In this document: positions 21,547-33,176 of the stretch, piece by piece
How the letters are laid out: each line of letters begins with the position of its first letter
How positions within the stretch are numbered: position 1 is the stretch's first letter
Assembly: GCF_945859705.1 (NCBI RefSeq)
Contig: NC_079136.1
Location: 99,299,051 to 99,363,050 of the forward strand
DNA: 64,000 nucleotides
DNA from: Episyrphus balteatus
Lineage: Eukaryota > Arthropoda > Insecta > Diptera > Syrphidae
Reading direction: 5' to 3'
Position numbers and translations under genes: made by a program
Notes under the pieces: generated by a model
Seen by the model: the letters and a program-made list of their open reading frames with translations, nothing else
What the model was told of the DNA's origin: nothing
Databases searched by the model: none

Positions 21547-22602
21547 ATGGCAAGAACACTTTTTTTGACTCTGGCGCTAGTAATTGTATGTGCCGTAATT
21601 GTTTCGTCTCAAAGTCCCCGTGAAGGAAAACCACCAGGTGCTGAAAAACCGCCAAGTGGCGGCATAAAACCACCAGGTGGCGGAAAATCACCGGGTGACG
21701 AAGAACAACCAGGTGATGAAAAAACACCAGGTGTCGAAAAACCACCAGGTGGCGTTAAACCTCCAGGTGACGTAAAACCACCAGGTGACGTAAAACCTCC
21801 AGGTGACGTAAAACCACCAGGTAGCGGAAAACCACCAGGTGACGTAAAACCACCAGGTGGCGGAAAACCACCAGGTGACGTAAAACCACCAGGTAGCGGA
21901 AAACCACCAGGTGACGTAAAACCACCAGGTGACGTAAAACCTCCAGGTGACGTAAAACCACCAGGTAGCGGAAAACCACCAGGTGACGTAAAACCACCAG
22001 GTGGCGGAAAACCACCAGGTGACATAAAACCACCAGGTGACGTAAAACCACCAGGTGACGTAAAACCACCAGGTAGCGGAAAACCACCAGGTGACGTAAA
22101 ACCACCAGGTGTCGAAAAACCACCAGGTGGCGTTAAACCTCCAGGTGACGTAAAACCACCAGGTGACGTAAAACCTCCAGGTGACGTAAAACCACCAGGT
22201 AGCGGAAAACCACCAGGTGACGTAAAACCACCAGGTAGCGGAAAACCACCAGGTGACGTAAAACCACCAGGTGTCGAAAAACCACCAGGTGGCGTTAAAC
22301 CTCCAGGTGACGTAAAACCACCAGGTGACGTAAAACCACCAGGTAAAGGAAAACCGACAGGTGACGTAAAACCACCAGGTGGCGGAAAACCACCAGGTGA
22401 CGTAAAACCCCCATTTGACGTAAAACCACCAGGTGACGTAAAACCACCAGGTGATGAAAAACCACAAGGTGAAGGAAACCTACCAGGTAACAAAAAACCA
22501 CCGCGTGACCAAAATCCGCCGCGGGATAGGATACCTCCATCAGATGGTCCATCAGTAGATTCGGCTGTTAATGTAACAACATCAACCACAGCAGCCCCAT
22601 AA
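21547..22602 (+). CDS. Secreted KPPGDV-repeat protein, glue-like (gene 2)
   Basis: This 351-residue protein has a signal peptide (MARTLFLTLALVIVCAVIVS) ending SQ, then some fifty hexapeptides of the form KPPGDV, with variants KPPGSG, KPPGGG and KPPGVE, from about residue 27 to 320. The C-terminus is more basic (KKPPRDQNPPRDR) and ends in NVTTSTTAAP, with one possible N-glycosylation site. The 18-bp unit is highly homogeneous, indicating recent unequal exchange or slippage. Glycine recurs every six residues, so it is not a collagen GXY repeat; a polyproline-II-like extended structure is more likely. Long open frames also occur on the opposite strand because of the repeat and are not genes. AATAAA signals follow near 22740-22755. 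Function is inferred only from family membership. Confidence 0.85.
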   Translation: MARTLFLTLALVIVCAVIVSSQSPREGKPPGAEKPPSGGIKPPGGGKSPGDEEQPGDEKTPGVEKPPGGVKPPGDVKPPGDVKPPGDVKPPGSGKPPGDVKPPGGGKPPGDVKPPGSGKPPGDVKPPGDVKPPGDVKPPGSGKPPGDVKPPGGGKPPGDIKPPGDVKPPGDVKPPGSGKPPGDVKPPGVEKPPGGVKPPGDVKPPGDVKPPGDVKPPGSGKPPGDVKPPGSGKPPGDVKPPGVEKPPGGVKPPGDVKPPGDVKPPGKGKPTGDVKPPGGGKPPGDVKPPFDVKPPGDVKPPGDEKPQGEGNLPGNKKPPRDQNPPRDRIPPSDGPSVDSAVNVTTSTTAAP

Positions 22603-23657
22603 GTTCAGGCCGATGGAACAAAAGAAATCAATGTAAACATAGGCATTATGTTAAAAATATTATCTTTTTAAAATCTACTAAAAAAACTACATATTTATGT
22701 AAACCGACGAATTAACGGTAAAAAAAAAACATTGTGCAACAATAAAAATAAATAAATTGAGATTTGGTTGTGATATTTCCCGATTTATTAAAAACCAGAG
22801 AATTATTTATCGTGGTATACGTAGCTATTGACAGTCTGGAGAAAATTGTTATGAAATTGTTCCATCTACATTGTTCCGTCTCCTATTTTTCATGAATTCG
22901 ACAAGAAATAGTTGCGGATTATTTTCTACAAATTTGAAGCATTTCTAAATTTCAACTAAAACTTCGAAAGCTACCCATTACTTTGAATATCGCACGAAAA
23001 GCAAGCCGCGCTACAAACCATTGATTTCTCTTAACTGTTCTATTCTTAAAAAGCTGTCTCCATCTACGCACGATAAGTTGGTTGAGATCTGCTATTACTT
23101 GCATGCGTTACCTTAGAGGTGGTCTTTCTCAACTCGCTTGACTAGGTTAGTGTTCGTGTACAGTAAGGTATTTGGTGTATATTCTTGTCCAGTCACAATA
23201 GAAGCAGGCAGGTATAAAATTCGCCCAAAGAATTTTTCTCTAAAAAAAAATACAAAGTGTTTTCATTCACCTTCGGCCCTTACTAACTCGAAGTTGTGGT
23301 TGTCCGAAGCGACATTTTGACCAATAAGTTAATGTTGGGTGTCCTTTTTTGAGGACAGCATAAACCTCATTGTTCGTTTCTGTTCATAATCGTGTATCGA
23401 TGGGTATCAATTTGACGTTTTGAGTGTTTTCTTCTGTCATATTTAAAATTTAAGAAAAATTTGAATTAGGAACAAAGAAGTAAGCATTTTTAAATCGATT
23501 TTTTAACTTTGATAAATATCTTATTTTTAATGTGAACAAAGCCCACTTTTCTCAGTTTTTTTGCCTTCTCATTGACAAAACTAGCAATTACACTGCTCGT
23601 TAAAAGAAATTAAAAGGTTTTGAAAACTTCTGGTCTTAAATTTTAAATTGCTCACAA
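22603..23657. repeat. Intergenic block duplicated upstream of the gene at 33771
   Basis: About 22770-23390 aligns with 32250-32860: shared blocks include TTTCTGGAGAAAATTGTT-like sequence, ACAAACCATTG, ACTTGCATGCG and GGGTGTCCTTTTTT. No credible gene is present in either copy. Confidence 0.7.
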
Positions 23658-24087
23658 CACAGAGAAAAATAGACCACATAAAATAGAACAAAAACAATAA
23701 GATTTCTCTATGGTTTTCATCCAAGAAGGAAACCTTATTAAAACAATCGGGTTTTCCTTATTGTTTTAAAATCTGCAAACAAATAAAAAAAAAGATGACC
23801 AGGCTGGGAATCGAACTGGAGACTTCAAATCTTTAGTCGCCCACCTTAACACCTGAACCAACCTGCCATGAAAATATTAATCGCGATTTTTGTTCTAGTG
23901 CTAAGTTGCAAAAAAAATCAACTTTTCAGTCAAATTTTAATAAGATTTTCTCTATAAAAATAATAAGAAATCTCCTTAAAAAAACCTTATTAATCGTTGA
24001 TTTTAATAAGTTTTCCTTATGAAATGTATGGACGGTAAAACAATATGGCAATCTGTTAGTTTTTAGCGGGTCATATTTTTCTCTGTG
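23658..24087. mobile_element. TE with CACAGAGAAAAAT termini
   Basis: CACAGAGAAAAATAGACC at the left and GGTCATATTTTTCTCTGTG at the right are inverted repeats. Subterminal AATAAGATTTTCTCT-type and AACCTTATTAA repeats recur on both sides. It carries a tRNA-like segment in its centre. No transposase is seen. Confidence 0.6.
23795..23870 (-). repeat. tRNA-like relic (SINE head or tRNA pseudogene)
   Basis: On the minus strand GGTTGGTTCAGGTGTTAAGG resembles an A box and CCAGTTCGATTCCC a B box, about 40 bases apart as in tRNAs. The acceptor arms pair poorly, so this is not a confident tRNA gene. It is most likely a tRNA-derived SINE head captured in the surrounding TE. Confidence 0.45.
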
Positions 24088-24635
24088 AATACCTTCCAGA
24101 ACGATTTTATATAATTTTTGAAGTAAAACATTGAGTTTCTGTTGGTGGAGCAGAAACATTTTTCCATTGTTATTCTACAGAAAAAAAGTGACACCGATGT
24201 AAAAATTTGACACGGCACTGGATAGTAGTGTTGTCAAAGACGACTTCAATGATTTTCTTTTCATAAGCCCAAACTGATATTAAATCTAGACGTTGGAAAA
24301 ATGTTCTATAAACGACCACTAAAAATAGCCTATCAATAAACTAAATACCCACAATTAAAATAACATGTATCCCTACTAACTCTGATCAGGCCAACCTTCG
24401 GTTCCTTCACAAGACAGCAGTTACTCAAAATAGGTCTAGTTCTGTGCTTTAGCGCAAAACCAACAATAATTACCGAATTTGATATTTTAGGTTATGAAAT
24501 TAATCACAAAGTTGCATCACTTTTGGTGGCACTTTACAGTATTGTACCTACTTGTTTTTTGTTTATATGGCGGTGGGTTTTCCCAGCAGATTGAGACATT
24601 TCCCCAAGTGGTTAAACATTTCTTTTCGGACTATA
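24088..24635. other. Intergenic DNA, 3' part duplicated upstream of the gene at 33771
   Basis: 24490-24633 matches 33358-33490 (ATGAAATTAATCACA, GTTGCATCACTTT, GGTTTTCCCA). A short open frame across it is not conserved. The match is interrupted by the MITE at 24636. Confidence 0.6.
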
Positions 24636-25216
24636 CAGGGTGTCCCAAAAGTAATGGATCAAACGAAGTATGCTGATAGAAGATATTAAGGGCTCTCAGA
24701 ATTTGGTGACTTGTTCATCCCAAATCAACAAAACCCTGTTTTGTTGAATTAAAATTGTAATATTTTGCGATCTAACTGCAACTTTGGAAACTTTTATACA
24801 TTTTTGAAAACTACAATAACTGGGCAACTTTTTAAAATAATAAACCATTCTCAAACCATACAAATTTTGTTTGCGGTGTTGCTCTCAAATAAAAGTTAAA
24901 AATTGATTTTTTATAAAACTTGAAACTGTTAGTTAATTTGCAGCGAAATGGCGTATGGAATAAAAACTATTTTGACTAATTAATTGTTCCTAATTATTTG
25001 TCAATGTTTTAGTAAAAGAATTGTAAAAAACAAAAATCAATAATGGCAGCAGGAAGCAAAATACTGTTGCAAAGTAGGGATTTTTCGAAATTTCACAAGA
25101 ATTGCATTAAATCGAAAACCGTAAGGATTTGGGATAAACAAGTTACCAAATTCTGAGAGCCCTTATGATCCCCTAACAGCATACTTCGTTTGATCCATTA
25201 CTTTTGGGACACCCTG
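24636..25216. mobile_element. Tc1/mariner-type MITE upstream of the gene at 25555
   Basis: CAGGGTGTCCCAAAAGTAAT at the left and its reverse complement at the right begin TIRs of about 90 bp (with indels), flanked by TA dinucleotides at 24634-24635 and 25217-25218. The 581-bp element has no transposase. Its left and right flanks are contiguous in the paralogous region near 33490, so it inserted after the duplication. Confidence 0.85.
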
Positions 25217-25402
25217 TAGATTTGCATAAATGTTTTTTTCTTTATATTTTAGGTACAGAGCAGGTAAACGCTTTAAGTTTCACTGCACTGACATAAAAAC
25301 ATACGTATTTCTGTTATTTTGTTTGTTTAAAGACTGCTATTTAAGCAGTTTTTTGCTATTTTTTTATATTTTTTTTTTAACTTTTTGTATTATTCTTGCA
25401 AA

Positions 25403-25532
25403 TGCAAACATTGTATCCAAAACATATTAATTTTTGAACACGCGGTTTCGAAATAATAAATGCAAACAAAAATTTTTAGAGATTTTCGGGGTATAAAAGG
25501 ACAGAAATTATAATTATTTCTACATAATCAGT
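25403..25532 (+). promoter_or_regulatory. Promoter of the glue-like gene at 25555
   Basis: TGCAAACA sites lie at 25403-25410 and 25461-25468, TATAAAAG at 25492-25499, and TCAGT at 25528-25532, exactly 36 bp after the TATA start. The intervening sequence is close to that of the genes at 13030 and 33771. Confidence 0.78.
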
Positions 25533-25554
25533 TCATTTGACTACAAAGAACATC

Positions 25555-25833
25555 ATGGCAGGAAAACTTACTTTAACTTTGGCACTGGTAGTGCTAATGG
25601 CAGTTATTGTTGCTTCTCAACAACCCGGTGGACCAGGTCCACGAGGACCTTCACCACCTCCACGAGGATCTTCACCACCTCCACGAGGATCTTCACCACC
25701 TCCACGAGGATCTTCACCACCTCCACGAGGATCTTCACTACCTCCACGAGGAGCTTCACCACCTCCACGAGGATCTCAGAGACCTAATGGACCAAAACCT
25801 AATATACCATCCACAACTGCAGCTCCAGCCTGA
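25555..25833 (+). CDS. Short secreted PPPRGSS-repeat protein, glue-like (gene 3)
   Basis: The 92-residue protein starts at the ATG at 25555, since upstream in-frame codons contain no ATG. The signal peptide MAGKLTLTLALVVLMAVIVA is almost identical to that of gene 1. After SQQPGG come about seven heptapeptides SPPPRGS (21-bp unit), then QRPNGPKPNIPSTTAAPA, which matches the QRPNGP and TAAP elements of genes 1 and 4. It is basic because of the Arg in each unit, unlike the acidic-patched gene 1. AATAAA signals lie near 25911-25920. A secreted structural or glue role is inferred. Confidence 0.83.
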   Translation: MAGKLTLTLALVVLMAVIVASQQPGGPGPRGPSPPPRGSSPPPRGSSPPPRGSSPPPRGSSLPPRGASPPPRGSQRPNGPKPNIPSTTAAPA

Positions 25834-27090
25834 AAATAAGTATCTACAACAATCTTGTTTCAAGCGATATATGTACTCCTTAAAATGAAATATATAGTTT
25901 GTACTTATCTTCAATAAATAAAACTTGCAAAATTTTGAAATTTCTTGTAACTCAACTCCAACTCATTATTTTATAAATTCTTTTTTCTTTCCTGTAACCT
26001 TACTAATTAAAGAGTTACAGTGCGGTTTCTTGAGTGTGAGTTAAATTTAAAGTTAAGTAGGCCTTTAAACCCAAACATTCTATTTCGATGTCCTTTCAAC
26101 ATTTTATTATGATATGTATTAGTCGAGTTATTGAAGTCCTTCGATATTCTTAGGAATTGCATTGTTAATGAAGAATATTTTTGCATATATTTAGTCCGAG
26201 TGGCCACCGTCGATTTATTTAGTTTGTAAGGATACAGGTTAAAATTGAAGTCAAATGAACAAGAAGGTTACACTAAAATTTTAAAATGGGATCTTGTATG
26301 TGGTTAGATCAAAAACGTCGAGCGGTTTATTCAAACTTTATAAAAGTAAGTACACGCAACAAAAATATGATATACGTTTTTGGATCAAACTATATATATC
26401 CTATAAATCAATTAAATTATTTTATAGTTTTTAAACTATACATATATTTTATTTTTTACTTTTTAGTCTTATCATAATTGAAAGTAAGTTCAATTCGACT
26501 TGGGTTGTATTAGCCTCCAAAAGCCTCTCTCTTTTGCTCGTACCTGTAAAACCTAAATTTTTGCATCTATTCTGCATACCTATAAAGACTTAAATTGATA
26601 AGTAGTGGTGTTTCGACCCCCCATGTCCCTCCTCAGGGTACAAATTGCCGTAAGAAAAACTAGTGTTTCATTGCACCAAAAACTTTGGTACACTATTTTC
26701 CGCAGTCGAAGATCCGTTGGTTTTCTGCGATGTACCTAGTTTTTTTCCGCAATGAACAGCCTTTTTTTCTGCGGTCCATCAAAGTTTTTTTTCATAACCG
26801 TTGTTTTCTGCTATCCTAACGGGATTTTAAGCGATTTTTGTAACAATCTTCCCTTATGTTTCGTATTTTTTTGTTTCCTCAGTTGAAGTGTATGATTTTT
26901 TCACAATATTTATTGGATCCAGAACAAATATGCAAAACAATAGACATTTATTTGTGAATCCTTGGGAATTTTATTGCTTTTTTTCTCTCAAATCTAAATT
27001 GAATACAAATATTTTTTTTGTACATCACTCAAAATATTGGCCGTTTTAATAAAGCTGACTGTTTTTAACTTAGTAACTTATGTATTTTAC
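25834..27090. repeat. 3' flank of gene 3, paralogous to the 3' flank of gene 1
   Basis: About 25900-26200 and 26640-26890 match 13840-14110 and 14530-14790. Between them the two loci differ by indels. No gene is supported. The region 26900-27090 shows nothing recognisable. Confidence 0.65.
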
Positions 27091-27937
27091 TAAGGCCCAA
27101 TTTTTCAATATTCAGTTAAACAGTTAGATAGTACTTATTCCCCTGATAGAGGAAAAATCATTTTTTCAATAGGCAGATATAGCTTATTCCTAGGAATAAA
27201 ACGAATTATACTGCTTCTTTCACAGACGAATAAAAATTATTCTAAGGAATAATTTCAACAAAATTATTATGTCAATTGTCAAAGCTGCTTTGAAAGAATT
27301 TTGACAAAAAATACAAAGGAACACAAGAAAACAAAAACAATTATGAATAAACATGACGTTTAATTTTTAATATTTTTGAATTTGAAATTTTTTTTTAGTT
27401 ATTCTGTAGAATAAATTAATCTTGATTGAAAAATTCAATGTTGTTATCTGATTGTTTATGAGCCTAATAACTTTATTCGTCGAACAGTTAACTAACTTTT
27501 TATTAGAAGATTGAAAAATCGGCTCTAAGGGGCAAATTTTTCAATAGTCAGTTAAACAGTCAGTTAATACTTATTCCTAAGGATAGAGAAAAAATCAATT
27601 TTTCAACAGGCAGATGTAGCTTATTCCTATGAATAAAACTATCTGCTTCTTTCAGAGACGAATAAAAATTCTTCTAAAGAATAATCTCAACAAAAATATT
27701 GTGTCAGTTGTCAAAGCTGTTTTGAAAGAATTTTGAAAAAACAAAAACAATCATGAATAAAATTGACGTTTAATTTTTAATATTTTTGAATTTGACATTT
27801 TTTTTGTTATTCTGTAGAATAAATTATTTTTGATTGAAAAATTCAATGTTTTTATCTGATTGTTTATGAGCCTAATAACTTTATTCCTCGAACTCTTAAC
27901 TGACTGTTTATTAGAAGATTGAAAAATTGGCTCTAAA
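27091..27937. mobile_element. Two MITE copies in direct tandem
   Basis: Copies at 27091-27525 and 27526-27937 share the same order of blocks (TTTTTCAATA, CAGTTAAACAG, CAAAGCTG, GAATAAATTA). Each begins TAAGGCCCAATTTTTCAAT or a close variant and ends ATTGAAAAATYGGCTCTAA, which are inverted repeats. The tandem pair shares one terminus at the junction. Confidence 0.75.
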
Positions 27938-29214
27938 TCGTTTAAAATTTTACGACATCGACATTGGCTTTTAACTTTAGGCTCCGTACCGTTTGATTTC
28001 TGAAAAGCTTTAGCTTGTCATTATGGTTATAATACCTACCATGCTCATGTAAATGCGGTTCTTTCATATTTTTTGTGTATTTTTGTATGGGATTTTATTT
28101 TTGTATTCCAAAACCAAATAAAATGCACGACTGGGGTCGAACGTACTTGCTCTTATGATATCTCAAAGCTTTTAAGGAAAAATATTTTGAATTAGTTGAA
28201 ATTTGATTTTTTAATTTCATAAGAAATGCAAAAATATGTAAATTTTTTTTTATAATTTCTTACGCCATATTTCCATTACCCGTATTTTTTTACAAAAACA
28301 AAAAAAGCAATTATACTAAAATCACCTACAGCTATGTATGTCAAATCTAATCCAAATCGTTAGAGTCGTTTTCGAGAAATTTTAAATAACTCATTAACGG
28401 TGTACGGGAAGAGCCGACATCAGCGATTTAAAAATAAAATTAATATCATATTTCCATTATCCGTATTTATAGAGAAAAACTAAAAATGCAGTTATGTAAG
28501 ATGTACGTATAACATTACGTGTGTAAAATTTAATCGACATCGTTAGAGTCGTTTACGAGAAAACTGAAATAACTCATTAAGAAGAGCCGACATCAGCCAA
28601 TAAAAAAAAATAATGTCATATTTTCACTATCTGCATTTTTTGAGAAAAACTAAAAACGCAGTTATGTTAGAACTACGTACAGCATTACGTGTGTTAAATT
28701 TAATCAAAATCGTTATAGCCGTTTTCGAGAAAATTGCAATAACTCGCAAAACTTTGTATGGGAGGTATACGTTCTAAGCGAGATATTAAAAAACAAAAAA
28801 AAAAACTAACCTGGAAATTACGAAAAAATCATCTGTACCAAATTTCTAGAAAATCCGTCCACCCGTTTAAGTTGCAGCTTTATGTACAGCTTTTTTTGAC
28901 GACGCAGAGACCGACGGACGTCAGGACGAAAACCACTTTTTCGGACTTCTCCATCATCGTAATGTTAGTTTTGATTAAAACCTCAAATTTTTTTTGACAC
29001 GAAACCAATACTTGATCAAGTAAAAACTGAAAACGCACTTAATGAAAATTATTCTTCACACTACTTAGGCGATTTTTCTTTTGTAATAAAAATGTCAAAA
29101 GAAATATGCCTAATGCCTTTGTATCAAAATGTCCTCAGAAATAAAATATTATACATCTGGCGGGCATAGTGCTGATATGATATGTCGTCGCATTGATATA
29201 GGTGTCGTTGGATA
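27938..29214. repeat. Tandem repeats of about 170-182 bp and flanks
   Basis: CATATTTCC or a close variant recurs at 28265, 28447 and 28617, followed each time by AAACTAAAAA-like, AATCGTTAGAGTCGTTT-like and ATAACTC blocks. Downstream, AATCCGTCCACCCGTTTAAG resembles a dispersed insect repeat. The 79-codon frame at 28758 lies within this repeat and is not regarded as a gene. 27938-28240 shows nothing else. Confidence 0.6.
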
Positions 29215-29217
29215 TTA

Positions 29218-29369
29218 AGGCTTGGCCACACCGGAGGGTACATGCGGTAGCGGTACGGGTAATTGTATGAAAAAAATTCCAAACTGACACATCAACGTTC
29301 AGATGTGGAATTTTTTTCATACAATTACCCGTACCGCTACCGCATGTACCCTCCGGTGTGGCCAAGCCT
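29218..29369. mobile_element. 152-bp hairpin MITE, PIF/Harbinger-like
   Basis: Arms of about 66 bp starting AGGCTTGGCCACACCGGAGG are perfect or nearly perfect inverted repeats around a spacer of about 20 bp. TTA flanks both ends (29215-29217, 29370-29372), the TSD expected for PIF/Harbinger. It is notably GC-rich against its surroundings. Confidence 0.82.
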
Positions 29370-29372
29370 TTA

Positions 29373-31073
29373 TGCAGAAAAAAGGCTATATTGAAAACTC
29401 GATAACCATTGCATGAACGGGCATTCGAATTCTTGAGAATTCTTCCTAAAAAGGAAGAGGAAATTACTTTGTTTAGTTATGGAAAGGGAAACCGACCTAG
29501 TTATGAATATATTATTACCTACAGAAATGCGCAACAGAGACCGTCCAAGATATGAAATAGCAAAGTTATTACAAGCCAAAGCTATTAATACCAAATGGAT
29601 GGCGGTCAGATTTTTTTTTTGTTTGACTTTTGGACTGGCAACAATTAAGAATCACTTCGCAGTGTTGTGCTTTACATTTATGTCTTAACATACCCTTAAC
29701 TAGGGTGTCCATTTGGGACATATACTAATTAGTATATATTTGCATAAATATATTCAAAGTTGTCTATCAGCTTTTAAACAAGCCACAATTTATTAAAAAA
29801 AAATAGATAAAAAAATTGAAATAAAAAAAATCGAGCTTAAAGACAATAAGAACAAACTGAGATCCGTGTATAGAAAAACAAATTATAAAATATGTGAAAA
29901 CGAAAAAGAGAACATCTTTTTTAAATTTCAATGCGATGAACACTTTAACTGTGAGTGGGCAGAGTTGAAACAAATTTTTAGGGTAGGAGACAGATAATCA
30001 TAACAATCTTAAACAAAATATGGACTAAAATAAAAAAAGATACTTAAAAGAGGACATTTGAAAAATAGATAACAAAAAAGAATTTTATGAAAAAAGAGAG
30101 TGTAAAAAAGATCTGAGTTGAAAAAGAGAACATGTTCTCTTTAAAAGAGATGTTCTGGAAACTCCAGAGAAGGGAGTTAAAAGCCTGAGAACCAGGGAAG
30201 CGGGGCAGGCAATGTACTTTTAAGTTAAAAAGCAATTGTAGACTGAATAAGTCGAGAAATGGGTGATTATTTTGTGACTAACAAATTTGAACCACTCCCA
30301 TTTTGACGTCCCTTACTTGCGGAAATTTTGTGACGGAATCAAACAAAATTAATCTCATTAATTTTAACTTATTAAATGCTAATTTGTAGCGCAAACCAAA
30401 AATTTGTAGCTCGCATAGTTTAGTTTTAGAATTATTGAATTGTCCGCTAAAATAAGTCTGAAGTTAGCGGACAAAATCTGAAATGATTAAAATTAATGAG
30501 TTAAGTTGACTTCCAAATTTGTAGCTATTTAAATTCTTTTCAATTCCATAAACTTGATTTTTGTAGCCTCAACAGTTTTTTTTCATATTCAAAATTGCGC
30601 TAAAATAAGATTGAAGTTAGCGTAATTAAATGCTAATTTGTTGCGCAAAATTAAAAAAATAAATGCTAATTTCTTTCGCAAAAATTAATTTTGTAGCTCA
30701 ACCCAGTCATTTTTTATTTCAACTTAAAGTTTCAGAAGCGCATTTACGGTTTGACCAGGCCAATGGAGACATTTAAAGAAAAAATCACTTTTTTATGATT
30801 TTTTCTTTTGTCATTAATTGTAGCTTTTGATTACATTATTTTTGATATAAAGCCTAATTTTTTAGCTCAAACCATTTTTAAAATATTCAAGATTTTGTTT
30901 TAAAAAGATAGCTCAAAATTAACCTTTAAAAATCCAAAAAAATGCGAAATTCAAAATTTTTTTTGTGGAAATTTGAAGTAACCTAGACTAAGACGAAATC
31001 CAAAAAATTTCAATTTGTAGCTCGATTAGTTTTTTTATTAGTCAATATTCCGCTAAAATAAGACTCAATTTCA
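29373..31073. other. AT-rich intergenic DNA with dispersed short motifs
   Basis: No gene is supported. From about 30340 to 31030 the words AATTTGTAGC and GCTAAAATAAG recur many times, suggesting remnants of a repeat with short internal units. Confidence 0.5.
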
Positions 31074-31075
31074 TA

Positions 31076-31842
31076 CACCGAAACAAAAATTTTTTAATAA
31101 CAGCTATCAAATTAACATTTTTCAGTGACAAATGTGGTCCAACATTTAAAACATCAATTTTGATATGATTATTATATCAATTTGACATTTTTTAATTTTA
31201 GGTATATAGTGAAAATTTCACTTTGACTTTTGACAATAAAAATATCATTTTGACATTTTTTTAATTTTAGGCGGATAGTGAAAATTTCACTTTGGCAATT
31301 AAAATATCAATGTTGACTAGATTTTACGTTTTAGTTTATTATGATTATGATGATATTACTTTCTTTTTCTTTTTTATTATTTTTATTTTTTAAGTATTTT
31401 CTTTCTTTTTTCTTTCAAATCAAACAAAACATTACTGAAAGTGATATTATTTTTTTTATTATAGAGGTGATATAATTGTTTTGTTATTTTCTCCAAAACT
31501 ACATAAATATGTGAAGTAAAATCTTATTGCCGATCAAATTTTATCAGTGAATCATACATTTTACTTCGAAAAAACACAAAGCGCCTTTAAATTAGTACAC
31601 ATTAAGAGCTTTTTATTTAATATTTTTCAATAATTTGGAACGAGAAATTGATATGAAAAATTGATAATAAAATAAAAATTTTCAAAAATGTGATATTTAA
31701 ATGTCATCCTGATAATAAAAATATTATTTTGATATTTTAATTATCATAAAACACATTTTATAGAGCATTTTTTGCTGATATTTATAAAATGTTAATTTGA
31801 TATTTAAAAAATGTTAAATTGATATTGTTTTTTTTTTCGGTG
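31076..31842. mobile_element. TA-flanked MITE with CACCGAAAC termini
   Basis: CACCGAAACAAAAATTTTT at the left pairs with TTTTTTTTTCGGTG at the right, and TA lies immediately outside both ends. Internal ATATCAATTTGACATTTT-like units repeat several times. A Tc1/mariner origin is likely from the TA target. Confidence 0.62.
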
Positions 31843-31844
31843 TA

Positions 31845-32944
31845 TGTAACGGTCAAAATTTTCAAAAAAGTTGAATTTTTAAATTTTTTTTCTTTTTAAG
31901 AAATTGTAGCTTTACAAAACAAAATTTGTTGCTCAAAATTTTGGACCTCCTCTCAGTCATTTTCTATTCCAATTTAAAGTTTAAAAAGGCACTTTTTATC
32001 ATGTTTTTTTTTCTTCAACAGATAAATGAATGAAATTTATACTGTAGATAGATAATAGACAGGACTATATCTATGCAAAATTTTGCAAAAAAGGCTCTCG
32101 AAATATACCTAACCTATAGATTATATAAAAATAACAAAATGCGTTTTTAATGGACTTTAAGAACTAAAACAAAAAGGTAAAAAAGAATTATAAGTACTTA
32201 ATCCGGTGATACAAAAAAACGAAATATATGAAATGTTTTTGTTATATTTTCCGATTTATTTAAAAAACTGAGAATTATTAAGTTTCTGGAGAAAATTGTT
32301 GAAATTGTGCCATTTACTTTGTTCTTTCTCCTATTTTGCCATGTTTTTTTTCGAAATTGAAGCGATTCAAAATTTCTTTTGTTAAGCAATGGAAACCTTG
32401 AAAGAATTCAAAACTTTGCATGTTTTGGTCTTCACTTTTTGTATGTCACCGTAGCACTTCCAATATTCAGTCAGAACTTAAATCGATCAAAAATTTCAGA
32501 ACACAATTTTTTCGGAAGAACGCTTTTTTACTTACTTAAGGTGCCTAGAACCGTTAAGTGGCACCGAGCAACAAACCATTGTGGTTTTCCATACAGTTCT
32601 ATTCTTAGCAAGCTGCCTCCACTTACAAAGTTGGTTGCGATGGCCTTTCACTTGCATGCGCCATCTTAGAAGTGGTATTTCTCAACTAACTTTGCAAGGT
32701 AAGTGTCCTTCCTGGTACAACCCGTACGTACAATTTGTTGGTATCTTAATCTTCTCCTCTCTCTCGTTAATTTTGGGTGTCCTTTTTTTAGGAGAACTTT
32801 GTTCTTGCAATCTTGAAATTGATGAAAATGTGTATCTATGCGTATAGACTTCATGTTCCGGGGTTTTTTTTCAAGATCTTACCTAATGTAAGAAATGTTT
32901 TGTGAACTTTTTTGCCAGCGACTCAATATTCAGCACCGATTTTT
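31845..32944. repeat. Intergenic DNA including a duplicated block
   Basis: 32250-32860 is paralogous to 22770-23390 (see that entry). Small open frames at 32379-32847 are not shared in frame with the other copy. 31845-32240 shows nothing recognisable. Confidence 0.6.
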
Positions 32945-32984
32945 ACCGACTTCCAAAAAGGTGGAGGTATTCAATTCGACTGTA

Positions 32985-33016
<32 letters not shown>

Positions 33017-33176
33017 GTTACCGCATAACTTTGGACTGAGTGAACCAATTTTGATAATTCTTTTAGTATTGGAAAGCTGGTGGCTGCAGTGTGGTCCCAT
33101 TTCAATTTAGTTCACTTTTAGCCATAGGAACTATTTTAAAAACCATAAAACCCAGTTTTGATCCATGGAAGTCGGT
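32945..33176. mobile_element. MITE with ACCGACTTCCA termini, copy 2
   Basis: It is nearly identical to 10984-11209, with the same terminal inverted repeats and a longer poly-T tract. Both copies lie between T-runs. Confidence 0.85.

Noticed and set aside
21609..22589. Minus-strand proline/glycine-rich frames opposite gene 2
   Set aside because: They mirror the 18-bp repeat and have no start context or promoter.
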